Both the position numbers and the translations under genes were made by a program. From Sporocytophaga sp. (GTDB taxonomy: Bacteria > Bacteroidota > Bacteroidia > Cytophagales > Cytophagaceae): a stretch of 64,000 bases of DNA. The DNA is taken from NCBI GenBank assembly GCA_024707265.1, contig JANQAB010000008.1, positions 248,001-312,000 of the forward strand. Direction: 5' to 3'. Under the pieces are notes generated by a model. That model was not told where the DNA came from. It saw only the letters and a program-made list of their open reading frames with translations, and ran no database searches. Below, piece by piece: positions 38,486 to 46,822 of this stretch; position 1 is the stretch's first letter, and each line of letters opens with the position of its first letter.

Positions 38486-38673
38486 GCCCCTCTCAAAAAA
38501 AAGTTAATATTTTTTTTATTTTTTATGTAATGTCTTCACAACCAGTATTAAAAAAAAGACAATTTTTATTTTACATTTTACCCAAAATGAAAATAGGGTT
38601 TGATGAAACTGAATATGGGAGGAGAATTCGAAAAATTTGTATGACTTTTTATATTAATATCATCTCGGTAAAC

Positions 38674-38705
38674 AAAAAAAGCTATCTGTCAGGATAGCTT
38701 TTTTT
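38674..38705 (-). terminator. Intrinsic terminator of the giant T9SS gene
   Basis: A 13-bp stem (A7-GCTATC with GATAGC-T7) has a 6-base loop and lies about 20 bp past the stop codon. Confidence 0.85.
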
Positions 38706-38725
38706 TGCAGAAAATTAAATATGTT

Positions 38726-41700
38726 TTACTCTTTTGAAATTTTTCTGATCGACTTTCCTTTATCAGTTTCGATTTCCATGTAGTAAATACCATTACTCAT
38801 GTTAGTCATTTCAATCTGGTTGGCAGATTTAAGGTTAAGAACAATACGACCAAGATTATCACGAACGATTATTGATTTGATATTCAGAGCGGTTTCAATT
38901 GTTATCTTTTCCGAAGTAGGGTTTGGGTAAACTAAGATTTCAGTTACATTTCCTATTGAACCAGGAATACCAGTACATACACCATTTCCAACTACTAAAG
39001 TGCTGGAAGTTTTACAACCAAGCTTGTCTGTGACAGTATAAGTATATGATCCAGCCTGAACATTACTTAATTTAGAAGATGTTGATGAATGGTTTTCCCA
39101 GGCATATTGATATTCAGGCACACCGCCACTGACACCAAGACTAATACTTCCATCTGCTGCCCCAGGGCAACCTTCATCTTCAATTGAAGAAGTTACCGTC
39201 ATTTTGGAAGAACTGCTTGAAAGTTCAATTGATTTAGTGACCATGCAGTTTTGATTGTCTGTTATTACAACTGTATAATTGCCAGGGGCAAGATCACTGA
39301 TTTTTTCAGTACTAAGGCCATTATTCCACTCGAATTGATATGGAATCGCTCCTCCGCTCACTTGTAGTTCAATAGATCCGTTTTTATCATATGAACAATT
39401 AGGGTTTATGGTTGATGCACCAACATACATTAACTGTTGTTCTGTAATTGTGAAATCTCTAATTCCGATACAACCTATTGCATCTTGAACAAGTACACTA
39501 TAACTTCCTGCCTCAAGGTCTGAAATGGAATTGCCAGTGGATCCGGTATTCCATGTATAACTGAATGGTGCCGTTCCTCCTAAGACAGATGATATCGTAA
39601 TTGTTCCATCAGCTTTACCTTCACAGCTTGGACTGGTAATGATAGGATTGATAGTCATTGGTTGCGGTTGATCTACTGTTTCTGTCAATTCCTTTTTACA
39701 TCCATTGCCATCAGTGATGACAACAGTATAGATTCCGGAGAAGAGGTTGGTGGCATTTGGCCCCGTAACAACCGGCGGATTCCAGGTATAGTTATATGGG
39801 CTTGTACCTCCGGTTACTTTTACAGCAATTGAACCCGAATTATCAGCAAAACATTTTGCATTAGTGACATCAGTTGTTGCTACTAAGGCAACTGGTTGAG
39901 CGATAGTCACTGATTTGGTTGCACTACAACTTTTACTGTCTTTAATGGTAACTGTATAAGTTCCCGGACTAAGACCGGTCGCTACAGAACTTGTACCTCC
40001 TGATGGTGCCCACGAATAGGTGTAAGCAGGAGTTCCTCCAGTTGGGGCTAGTGTGGCACTACCATCTGCTGCACCAAAGCAGCTTACGTTGGTAGATATA
40101 GACATTGCGTTGATGGCATCTGGTTGATTTATGGTAATAGATTCTGTTACAGAACATCCAAGCTCATCTGTTATCGTGCAGGTATAATTACCTGCAGGAA
40201 GGCCGGATAAGGAAGCTCCTGATCCGCTTACCGGAGACCAGATATAAGTATAGGTTCCGCCACCACCAGTCGCAGATATAGTCGCAGATCCGTCAGACTT
40301 TCCGAAGCAGCTTACATCTGTTTTTGCAGATGAGGCCAGAAGTGTAGAAGGAGAGGTGATTGTTACAGATTTTTGAATGGTGCAGCCATTTGCATCTGTG
40401 ACAGTACATGTATAAATTCCGGCAGAAAGGCCTGCGGCTTTTGCAGCGGTTCCTCCTGACGGAGACCAAGAGTATGAATATGGTGCAGTTCCTCCGGTGG
40501 GAGCCACTGTTGCCTCGCCTGAGCTACCATCTAAGCATGTTACGTTTTTCTGTGTAGTTGTAGCTGCCAGTGCTGCAGACGGCTGACTGATCGTAACTGA
40601 CTTTTCAATAAAACAAGACTTTGCATCAGTGATTTTACATACATAGGTACCTGCGCTGAGGTTGGATGCAATAGCTGCTGTTCCTCCGGATGGTGACCAG
40701 CTGAAAGTATATCCGGCAGTTCCTCCAATTGGCACAACAGTAGCACTTCCATTATTTCCACCAAAGCAGCTTACATTTGAATGAGTTGATAGGGCCGAAA
40801 GATTCGGAGGGTTTTCAATGTTTACAGTAGAGGTGGCCTTACAACTTTTTGAATCAGTAACTGTCAAGGTATATACTCCTGCAGCAAGGTTGCTTGCAGT
40901 GGCCGTTGTTCCGCCGGATGGTGACCAGGAGTATGTGTAAGGGGCATTTCCGTTTGATGCAGTTGCAACAGCGCTTCCGTTGTTTCCGCCGAAACAGCTG
41001 GGGGATGTTTTTACAATTGCAATACCAATAGAAGCCGGCTGAGTTATAGTAACTGTTTTTGTTGAATAGCAGCCTTTGCCGTCAGAAACAGTTACTGTGT
41101 AACTTCCGGCAGCTAATCCGGTTGCTGTTGAAGTTGTACTGGATGCGTTGGTCCATGAATATTGATAAGGTGTTATCCCGCCTGTTGCCGAGATAGCAAT
41201 AGTACCATTATTTCCTCCATAACAAGTAGGATTGGTCTGGGTTGCATTTAGCGCAGGTCCAGGACAAGGTGCTAAAATCTCTAGTTTTGGCCCATTGCCA
41301 TTGATGTTCTCTTTGGAGTTGAAATAGATTCTTGGAAAGCTTTGCTCTATATTTTTAATAACCAAAGTGATTTTGGTTCTTCCAGCTGCTCTTTCACTCT
41401 TAATATAGTTAGTAATATCCCAGTAATATGTATTGTAGGTATATCCCTTAACTACAGTTGTATCAAGGGCAACAGAAGAGATAGCAGGCTGGTTGTTCCA
41501 GGTTATAGTATTTTCCGTCCAGTTCGTTGAGGAAGTATAAACCCCCACAGCTATAGAAGATTTTTTATCTGTATCAGTTTCTTCAATATAACCATACAGT
41601 TTAAGTCTGGCAGATAAAATACTGTCTTTATAATCAGAAATATCAAAAGTTATAAAAGTATTTCTGTTATTTCCTTCTGGTAATAACACTTTTGAGACCA

Positions 41701-44437
41701 GGAATTGAGGGTCAAGTGTACCGTAAGTATTATTCTTAAATGAAGTATCATACCTTGCATTTTGAACATAAGCATCATGGATAGGAGAATAAGAAGATGT
41801 ATCCTGATAAATTTTCTTAAACACTGCAGTGTATGTTGTATTGGTCAAAGGTGTTGAGATGATCTGATCAGCGCTTCCTCCATGAACCCAATGATCAAAT
41901 ACATAAGGAATACCATTGACAGTTTGAGGTGAAACAGGACTGATGGAACGTTCTACTCCTTGCACGGAAAGGGTGGAATATGGAGTAGATTTTGGTTGTC
42001 CGTCTATTTTCAGTTGTAAGCCTGCTGGTTCAGTAGCAAGTGTAAGTGTAGATTTTTTAGGGAAAATTTCAACATAAGCAGTATCGGTAAGCCCCAGGTT
42101 ATCTTTAACTATGAGTTTAATTCTGAACCATACATTGTCTTCAGTTTCCCCTGAAGTAGGAATGGTAAATGTCCCATTTTTAATTCCATTTAAAGGAAGT
42201 CCATCATGCACGTGTGTGTTATGATGAAAGTCAAATAACCATGTAAAGGCAGAAGCTGGAAGTGTACCATCTTCAGGGTCAGTACCAGAGCCGCTAAAAG
42301 TAATTACATCTCCTCCCTTATAAAACGCCTCGTTGATAGGTGTTAAAATAGTGGCTACAGGCTTGGAGTTTTTGGGACCTACAGTCAGTACAGCTACATT
42401 ACTTGTCTCGGAACCTGCTGAGTTACTTACTTCAACCGAATATTCACCGGCATCTCCAGAGGTAGTTGCAGAAATTGTATAAGTAGAAGAGTTGGCATTA
42501 GGAATATTTATTCCGTTTTTCATCCATTGATAGGTGAATGGTGCTGAGCCCGTAACTGTTACAGAAAATGTGACAGGCTGAGTTTCGAATATGCTTACGC
42601 TTTGAGGATGGTTTACGATTTCCGGAGCAGAGTTACCCGAATATACGATTTTGTATACAGCTCTATTGGATCTGCTGAGATAATATAAATTTCCGTCAGC
42701 TCCTGCGTCTATTGCAACCGGAGCTCCAGCCACATTCGCAGAAAAGGTTTGTCTTTTGAAATTGTTAGTCGGGTCCACAAAGTTGATCCAATTGTTGCAG
42801 TAATCCATAAAGAAATACATGCCTAAATATTTGGATGGATAATTGGTGGATTGAGGATTGAAGAATGTTCCTCCTGTTATAGCACAGCCTGTACTGTCAG
42901 TTGTGGTATGACCATATGCATAAACCGGACTGGTAAAATCCGGATTAGTAGTTTTACCTTCTGTTGAAGGCCATCCGAAATTTTTTCCTCCGATTGTTAC
43001 ATCGTTTATTTCCTCCCAAGCATCTTCACCAACATCGTTTACATATATTTTACCGGTTACTGGTTGTACATCAAAAGTGAAAGGATTCCTGAGTCCGTAT
43101 GCCCAAACTCTTTTTCTTTTTTCAGAGCCAGTAGGAAAGGGATTGTCAGCAGGAACACTGCCATCAGGATTTATTCTAAGGATCTTACCAAAATAACTGT
43201 CAAGGTTTTGTGATACGTGAGGAGTAACCTTTTGCTGATTATCACCTGTTGCTATATATAGTTTACCATCTTTTCCAAAAGCCATTGCCCCTCCATTGTG
43301 ACTGACAGACTGATCACTCAACGTTTCCAGTTCCAATAGAACCAATTCGCTGCCTGCTACAACTACATCTCCATTCATAGTAAAACGACTTACTCTATTG
43401 TGGATTCCGCTTGAATTAACAGTATAGTATAAGTATATATAATTATTAGTCTCAAAATCCGGATCAAGGGCAAGACCGATTAAGCCTCTTTCACTATAAC
43501 TTCCGAATTGAGACAGATAAACTGCAGTCTGAACGGTAATCGCAGGGGTGGAAAGTAAATTTCCGTTTTTGATTATTCTGAGTTTTCCTTCCTGCTCACA
43601 GACAAAGATTCTTCCATCAGGAGCACATACCATTACTGTTGGATTTGCAAGATTTGAAGCAACAACAGAATGAACAAAAGTAGCTGTTGGAGCAGATGTT
43701 TCAACGAGTGTTAATGTTCCGAATATATCAGCAGTTTTATAAGCAAGATTTTTATCAGGTCCTGTAACGACTTCAGATCCCATGAAATTATCACGGGTTG
43801 ATGCTCCGTCATTATCACAATAGGCGAGGGCAAGCCCCATCTTTTTATTTACAACCAGATTCGCTTTAGGGTTGCTGGCTGCTCCATATTCAAAAGCATC
43901 TGTATAAACTGTAATAGCTACTTCCCAGGTATATACATCACCATTTTTAGTCCATTTAACATTGACGTGGTCGTTGAAAAGACGAGGATTGCCATCAGTG
44001 CCAATATCTACGGCATCCAATAATGTTGATATATGATAAGCAAAGGCATTGTAGTTTTTTTCATGATCTCCACCAGATTTGTTTTCATCCAGAAGGACTT
44101 CAAAACAATCATCTTCCCAATAATTTACAAGTGGTGCTGCTGTTTTGTCGCTTAAAACGTTATCTGTGATTTCTCCTAAAATATAAAGTTTATCGGCATC
44201 CCATGTAGCTTTAAATCTTCCTGAAAAATCTGCTGCTGTTGGTGTTGAACCCAGCCAAGTCTGATCAATATAATACCAGTTTGCTAAAGCCCAACAGGCA
44301 TCGCTTCCAACTCCATCTATAACCGGAGCAGTCTGAGCTTTGGGAGCTTCATAATCTCTGGCAAAAGATAATTGTGAAAACAAGGTGATCAGCAATACTA
44401 GTCCCGTTTTTAATAAAAACCTTAATTGATGTGTCAT
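38726..44437 (-). CDS. Giant T9SS-secreted protein: CBM9-like, sugar-dehydrogenase propeller, Ig, DNRLRE, ten SprB repeats
   Basis: 1903 aa from the ATG at 44437, chosen because a good signal peptide (MTHQLRFLLKTGLVLLITLF, then SQLSFA) follows; a TTG at 44476 would prepend 13 residues. In order: a CBM9-like domain (VIDGVGSDACWALANW, YWEDDCFEVLLDEN); a PQQ-type glucose/sorbosone-dehydrogenase propeller (ERGLIGLALDPDF, GKDGKLYIATGDN, WAYGLRNPFTFD, VGEDAWEEIN, GGKNFGWPSTEG); an Ig-like domain; a PKD-like segment; a DNRLRE/CBM96-like domain (TFITFDISDY, WTENTITWNNQP); ten SprB repeats of about 76 aa; and a type A T9SS sorting domain (VYPNPTSEKITIE to KSIRKISKE). Likely a cell-surface or secreted carbohydrate-active protein. 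No partner gene is adjacent. Confidence 0.9.
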   Translation of the reverse strand: MTHQLRFLLKTGLVLLITLFSQLSFARDYEAPKAQTAPVIDGVGSDACWALANWYYIDQTWLGSTPTAADFSGRFKATWDADKLYILGEITDNVLSDKTAAPLVNYWEDDCFEVLLDENKSGGDHEKNYNAFAYHISTLLDAVDIGTDGNPRLFNDHVNVKWTKNGDVYTWEVAITVYTDAFEYGAASNPKANLVVNKKMGLALAYCDNDGASTRDNFMGSEVVTGPDKNLAYKTADIFGTLTLVETSAPTATFVHSVVASNLANPTVMVCAPDGRIFVCEQEGKLRIIKNGNLLSTPAITVQTAVYLSQFGSYSERGLIGLALDPDFETNNYIYLYYTVNSSGIHNRVSRFTMNGDVVVAGSELVLLELETLSDQSVSHNGGAMAFGKDGKLYIATGDNQQKVTPHVSQNLDSYFGKILRINPDGSVPADNPFPTGSEKRKRVWAYGLRNPFTFDVQPVTGKIYVNDVGEDAWEEINDVTIGGKNFGWPSTEGKTTNPDFTSPVYAYGHTTTDSTGCAITGGTFFNPQSTNYPSKYLGMYFFMDYCNNWINFVDPTNNFKRQTFSANVAGAPVAIDAGADGNLYYLSRSNRAVYKIVYSGNSAPEIVNHPQSVSIFETQPVTFSVTVTGSAPFTYQWMKNGINIPNANSSTYTISATTSGDAGEYSVEVSNSAGSETSNVAVLTVGPKNSKPVATILTPINEAFYKGGDVITFSGSGTDPEDGTLPASAFTWLFDFHHNTHVHDGLPLNGIKNGTFTIPTSGETEDNVWFRIKLIVKDNLGLTDTAYVEIFPKKSTLTLATEPAGLQLKIDGQPKSTPYSTLSVQGVERSISPVSPQTVNGIPYVFDHWVHGGSADQIISTPLTNTTYTAVFKKIYQDTSSYSPIHDAYVQNARYDTSFKNNTYGTLDPQFLVSKVLLPEGNNRNTFITFDISDYKDSILSARLKLYGYIEETDTDKKSSIAVGVYTSSTNWTENTITWNNQPAISSVALDTTVVKGYTYNTYYWDITNYIKSERAAGRTKITLVIKNIEQSFPRIYFNSKENINGNGPKLEILAPCPGPALNATQTNPTCYGGNNGTIAISATGGITPYQYSWTNASSTTSTATGLAAGSYTVTVSDGKGCYSTKTVTITQPASIGIAIVKTSPSCFGGNNGSAVATASNGNAPYTYSWSPSGGTTATASNLAAGVYTLTVTDSKSCKATSTVNIENPPNLSALSTHSNVSCFGGNNGSATVVPIGGTAGYTFSWSPSGGTAAIASNLSAGTYVCKITDAKSCFIEKSVTISQPSAALAATTTQKNVTCLDGSSGEATVAPTGGTAPYSYSWSPSGGTAAKAAGLSAGIYTCTVTDANGCTIQKSVTITSPSTLLASSAKTDVSCFGKSDGSATISATGGGGTYTYIWSPVSGSGASLSGLPAGNYTCTITDELGCSVTESITINQPDAINAMSISTNVSCFGAADGSATLAPTGGTPAYTYSWAPSGGTSSVATGLSPGTYTVTIKDSKSCSATKSVTIAQPVALVATTDVTNAKCFADNSGSIAVKVTGGTSPYNYTWNPPVVTGPNATNLFSGIYTVVITDGNGCKKELTETVDQPQPMTINPIITSPSCEGKADGTITISSVLGGTAPFSYTWNTGSTGNSISDLEAGSYSVLVQDAIGCIGIRDFTITEQQLMYVGASTINPNCSYDKNGSIELQVSGGAIPYQFEWNNGLSTEKISDLAPGNYTVVITDNQNCMVTKSIELSSSSSKMTVTSSIEDEGCPGAADGSISLGVSGGVPEYQYAWENHSSTSSKLSNVQAGSYTYTVTDKLGCKTSSTLVVGNGVCTGIPGSIGNVTEILVYPNPTSEKITIETALNIKSIIVRDNLGRIVLNLKSANQIEMTNMSNGIYYMEIETDKGKSIRKISKE
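38975..41254 (-). repeat. Ten tandem SprB-type repeats (about 228 bp each)
   Basis: Each unit follows CxGxxxGSAxxxxxGGxxPYxYxWxxxG, then LxAGxYTxxVTDxxGC and xxxVTIxQP. Units 2-6 are most alike (shared WSPSGGT), while units 8-10 diverge. Cysteines at the start and in the D-x-x-G-C turn of each unit could pair. The array fills 2.28 kb of the gene. Confidence 0.9.
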
Positions 44438-44609
44438 TGCGTTTTTTAGAAAGAGAATTAGTGGATTTAAAGTCAATCAATTATAAATAAAGTCCAATTT
44501 AAGAATTTTAACGCTCTTAATGAAATCAATTTATCGAAATGTACATAGGGGGAAGCTCAATTGCTCCATACTTTAATATTGAAAAAAATAATCATTTTTG
44601 AGTATAAAA

Positions 44610-44644
44610 AAAAAGAGACTGTCTTTTTTAGACAGCCTCTTTTT
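44610..44644 (-). terminator. Intrinsic terminator after the transketolase genes
   Basis: Stem AAAAGAG-x-CTGTC with GACAG-x-CTCTTTT, interrupted by one mismatch, beginning about 25 bp past the stop of the C-terminal transketolase subunit gene. Confidence 0.75.
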
Positions 44645-44669
44645 CAAAATTATAATAACTTATATGAAG

Positions 44670-45647
44670 TTATACACTTAAGGTTTTCATTGCGGCCTTT
44701 CTTTCAACTACCTTCATTGCTGCTTTAACAATGTCATTTGCAGTCAATCCGTATTTTTCCATAAGCTGATCAGGTGTACCGCTTTCTCCAAAGCTATCAT
44801 TTACCGCAACAATCTCGAGTGGTAATGGATAGTTTCTGGATAGTACCTGAGCAATGCTTTCTCCTAAGCCACCACTAACCTGATGCTCTTCTGCAGAAAC
44901 AGCGCATTTGGTTTTTTGGACAGACTTAAGAATAGCAGCAGTATCTAATGGCTTAATGGTGTGGATATTAATAATTTCAGCATCAATTCCTTTTTGTTCA
45001 AGAATTTCTCCGGCCTTTATTGCTTCCCAAACCATGTGACCTGTAGCAAAGATGGAAACATCCGCACCTTCGTTTAGAAGAAGTGCTTTTCCAATTTCAA
45101 ACTTCTGATCTTTCGGAGTGAAGTTTGGTACAGCTGGTCTTCCGAATCTTAGATATACCGGACCATAATGATTAGCTATGGCAATTGTAGCAGCTTTAGT
45201 CTGGTTAAAATCGCATGGATTGATGACCACCATATGAGGAAGCATTTTCATCATTCCAATATCTTCAAGAATCTGGTGTGTGGCACCGTCTTCACCCAGC
45301 GTAAGTCCGGCATGAGAGGCACAGATTTTAACGTTTTTTTCGGAATAAGATACTGACTGTCTGATCTGGTCAAATACCCTTCCGGTAGAGAAGTTTGCAA
45401 AAGTACCTGTATATGGAATTTTCCCACCGATAGTTAATCCTGCAGCCAAACCTATCATGTTTGCTTCGGCAATTCCTACCTGAAAAAATCTGTCAGGAAA
45501 TTCTTTAATAAAATCTCCCATTTTTAAGGAACCTATGAGGTCGGCACAAAGAGCTACAACATTGGAGTTCAATCTTCCTGCTTCAACCAGACCTACTCCA
45601 AATCCTGATCTTGTATCTATTTTTTCTTCGAATGTAAATTTCTTCAT
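44670..45647 (-). CDS. Transketolase, C-terminal subunit (Pyr and C domains)
   Basis: A 325-aa protein. It carries the pyrimidine-binding domain with VGIAEANMIGLAAGLTIGGK (the catalytic Glu region of the family), SHAGLTLGEDGATHQILEDI, and the C-terminal domain (GADVSIFATGHMVWEAIKAG, VSAEEHQVSGGLGESIAQVL). With the gene upstream it makes a two-subunit transketolase of the pentose phosphate pathway, moving two-carbon units between sugar phosphates with ThDP. The intergenic gap is 32 bp, so the pair is an operon. Confidence 0.92.
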   Translation of the reverse strand: MKKFTFEEKIDTRSGFGVGLVEAGRLNSNVVALCADLIGSLKMGDFIKEFPDRFFQVGIAEANMIGLAAGLTIGGKIPYTGTFANFSTGRVFDQIRQSVSYSEKNVKICASHAGLTLGEDGATHQILEDIGMMKMLPHMVVINPCDFNQTKAATIAIANHYGPVYLRFGRPAVPNFTPKDQKFEIGKALLLNEGADVSIFATGHMVWEAIKAGEILEQKGIDAEIINIHTIKPLDTAAILKSVQKTKCAVSAEEHQVSGGLGESIAQVLSRNYPLPLEIVAVNDSFGESGTPDQLMEKYGLTANDIVKAAMKVVERKAAMKTLSV

Positions 45648-45679
45648 TTTCTTAAGAGCAATAAAAATTTTAAGATGGA

Positions 45680-46549
45680 TTAATAATCGCCAAGAGTTTC
45701 CTCAAGTTGTGCAAGTGCCTTTGCCAGTTGTTCATCATTTGGAGCTGCACCATGCCATTTATGTGATCCCATCATGTAATCAACACCATAGCCCATTTCG
45801 GTCTTCAATAAAATTGCAATTGGCTTTCCTTGTCCTGTAAGTGACTTTGCCTTTTGAAGTGTTTCTGTAATGACTTCCATTTTATTGCCTTCCGCACATT
45901 CAAGAACCTTCCAGCCAAACGACTCATATTTAGCTTTAAGATCTCCCAACGACATAACTTTATCACAAGGCCCGTCAATTTGTTGTCCGTTGTAATCTAC
46001 TGCAGCTATTACATTATCTACTTTATGATGAGCTGCATACATTAAAGCTTCCCAAACCTGGCCTTCCTGTTGCTCACCATCGCCCATTAATACATAAACC
46101 AGTCTGTTATCTTTATTTAATTTCTTTGCTTGTGCTGCACCTACTGCTACAGATAGACCTTGTCCGAGTGAACCGGAAGCGATTCTGATGCCAGGAAGTT
46201 TCTCTTCTGTTGCAGGATGTCCTTGTAATCTGGAATTAAGTTTTCTGAACGTACCTAGTTCTGAAGCTGGGAAATACCCTGCTCTTGAAAGGACGCTGTA
46301 CCAAAGTGGTGAAATATGTCCGTTGGATAAGAAGAATAGGTCTTCATTTATCCCGTCCATAGTAAACTGGGTATTATGCTTCATTTCTCTGAAATAAAGC
46401 GCTACAAGATAGTCTGCGCAACCAAGTGACCCGCCTGGGTGGCCTGAGCTGCAGCAATGTACCATTCTTACAATATCTCTTCTCACCTGTGAAGCAATTT
46501 TCTTCAGCTCCTCCACAGTGGTGGTCTTTTCGACATTTTCAATTAGCAT
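45680..46549 (-). CDS. Transketolase, N-terminal subunit (ThDP PP domain)
   Basis: A 289-aa protein. GHPGGSLGCADYLVALYFREM, HISPLWYSVLSRAGYFP and the ThDP/Mg motif GDGEQQEGQVWEAL followed by VDYNGQQIDGP are the standard N-terminal transketolase blocks. The separate N and C subunits are a natural arrangement in many bacteria and archaea, not a frameshift: each half has its own ATG and stop with a 32-bp gap. Confidence 0.93.
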   Translation of the reverse strand: MLIENVEKTTTVEELKKIASQVRRDIVRMVHCCSSGHPGGSLGCADYLVALYFREMKHNTQFTMDGINEDLFFLSNGHISPLWYSVLSRAGYFPASELGTFRKLNSRLQGHPATEEKLPGIRIASGSLGQGLSVAVGAAQAKKLNKDNRLVYVLMGDGEQQEGQVWEALMYAAHHKVDNVIAAVDYNGQQIDGPCDKVMSLGDLKAKYESFGWKVLECAEGNKMEVITETLQKAKSLTGQGKPIAILLKTEMGYGVDYMMGSHKWHGAAPNDEQLAKALAQLEETLGDY

Positions 46550-46778
46550 AAATGATTGTTCCTGGTTTTATCCGATTTATTATTCTGAATAAAAAGAATT
46601 CTCTAGCTTGGACCTTTTATCAAACTGCTAATTTAGTAATTATTTTTTTAGCAAATTTTAATTTTTATATGAGACTGGGAACTTGAATCAGATAAAAATT
46701 AAATTAAACAGGAAATGGGTTTTGAAGTGCTTTATATCGAGTTGAATTTTAGGGTTTAATTGTTGGATTGGGTGAAAT

Positions 46779-46815
46779 AAAAAGAGGCTGAACCTTCAGA
46801 ATACAGCCTCTTTTT
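46779..46815 (-). terminator. Intrinsic terminator of the glycogen synthase gene
   Basis: A 12-bp perfect stem (46779-46790 with 46804-46815) has a 13-base loop, just 3' of the stop codon on the minus strand. The rest of the 46550-46822 gap is AT-rich with no clear motif. Confidence 0.85.
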
Positions 46816-46822
46816 AAAAAAG

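Noticed and set aside
38422-38697. Plus-strand 91-aa ORF in the gap after the tRNA
   Set aside because: AT-driven open frame with poly-Lys/Phe text, overlapping the tRNA promoter and a terminator; no sign of selection.
38975-41254. Large direct repeats as a mobile or CRISPR feature
   Set aside because: They are coding SprB domains about 228 bp long with diverged sequences and no spacer structure.
44670-46549. Transketolase split by a frameshift
   Set aside because: Both halves have their own start and stop with a 32-bp gap and complete domains; a two-subunit transketolase is a known natural arrangement.
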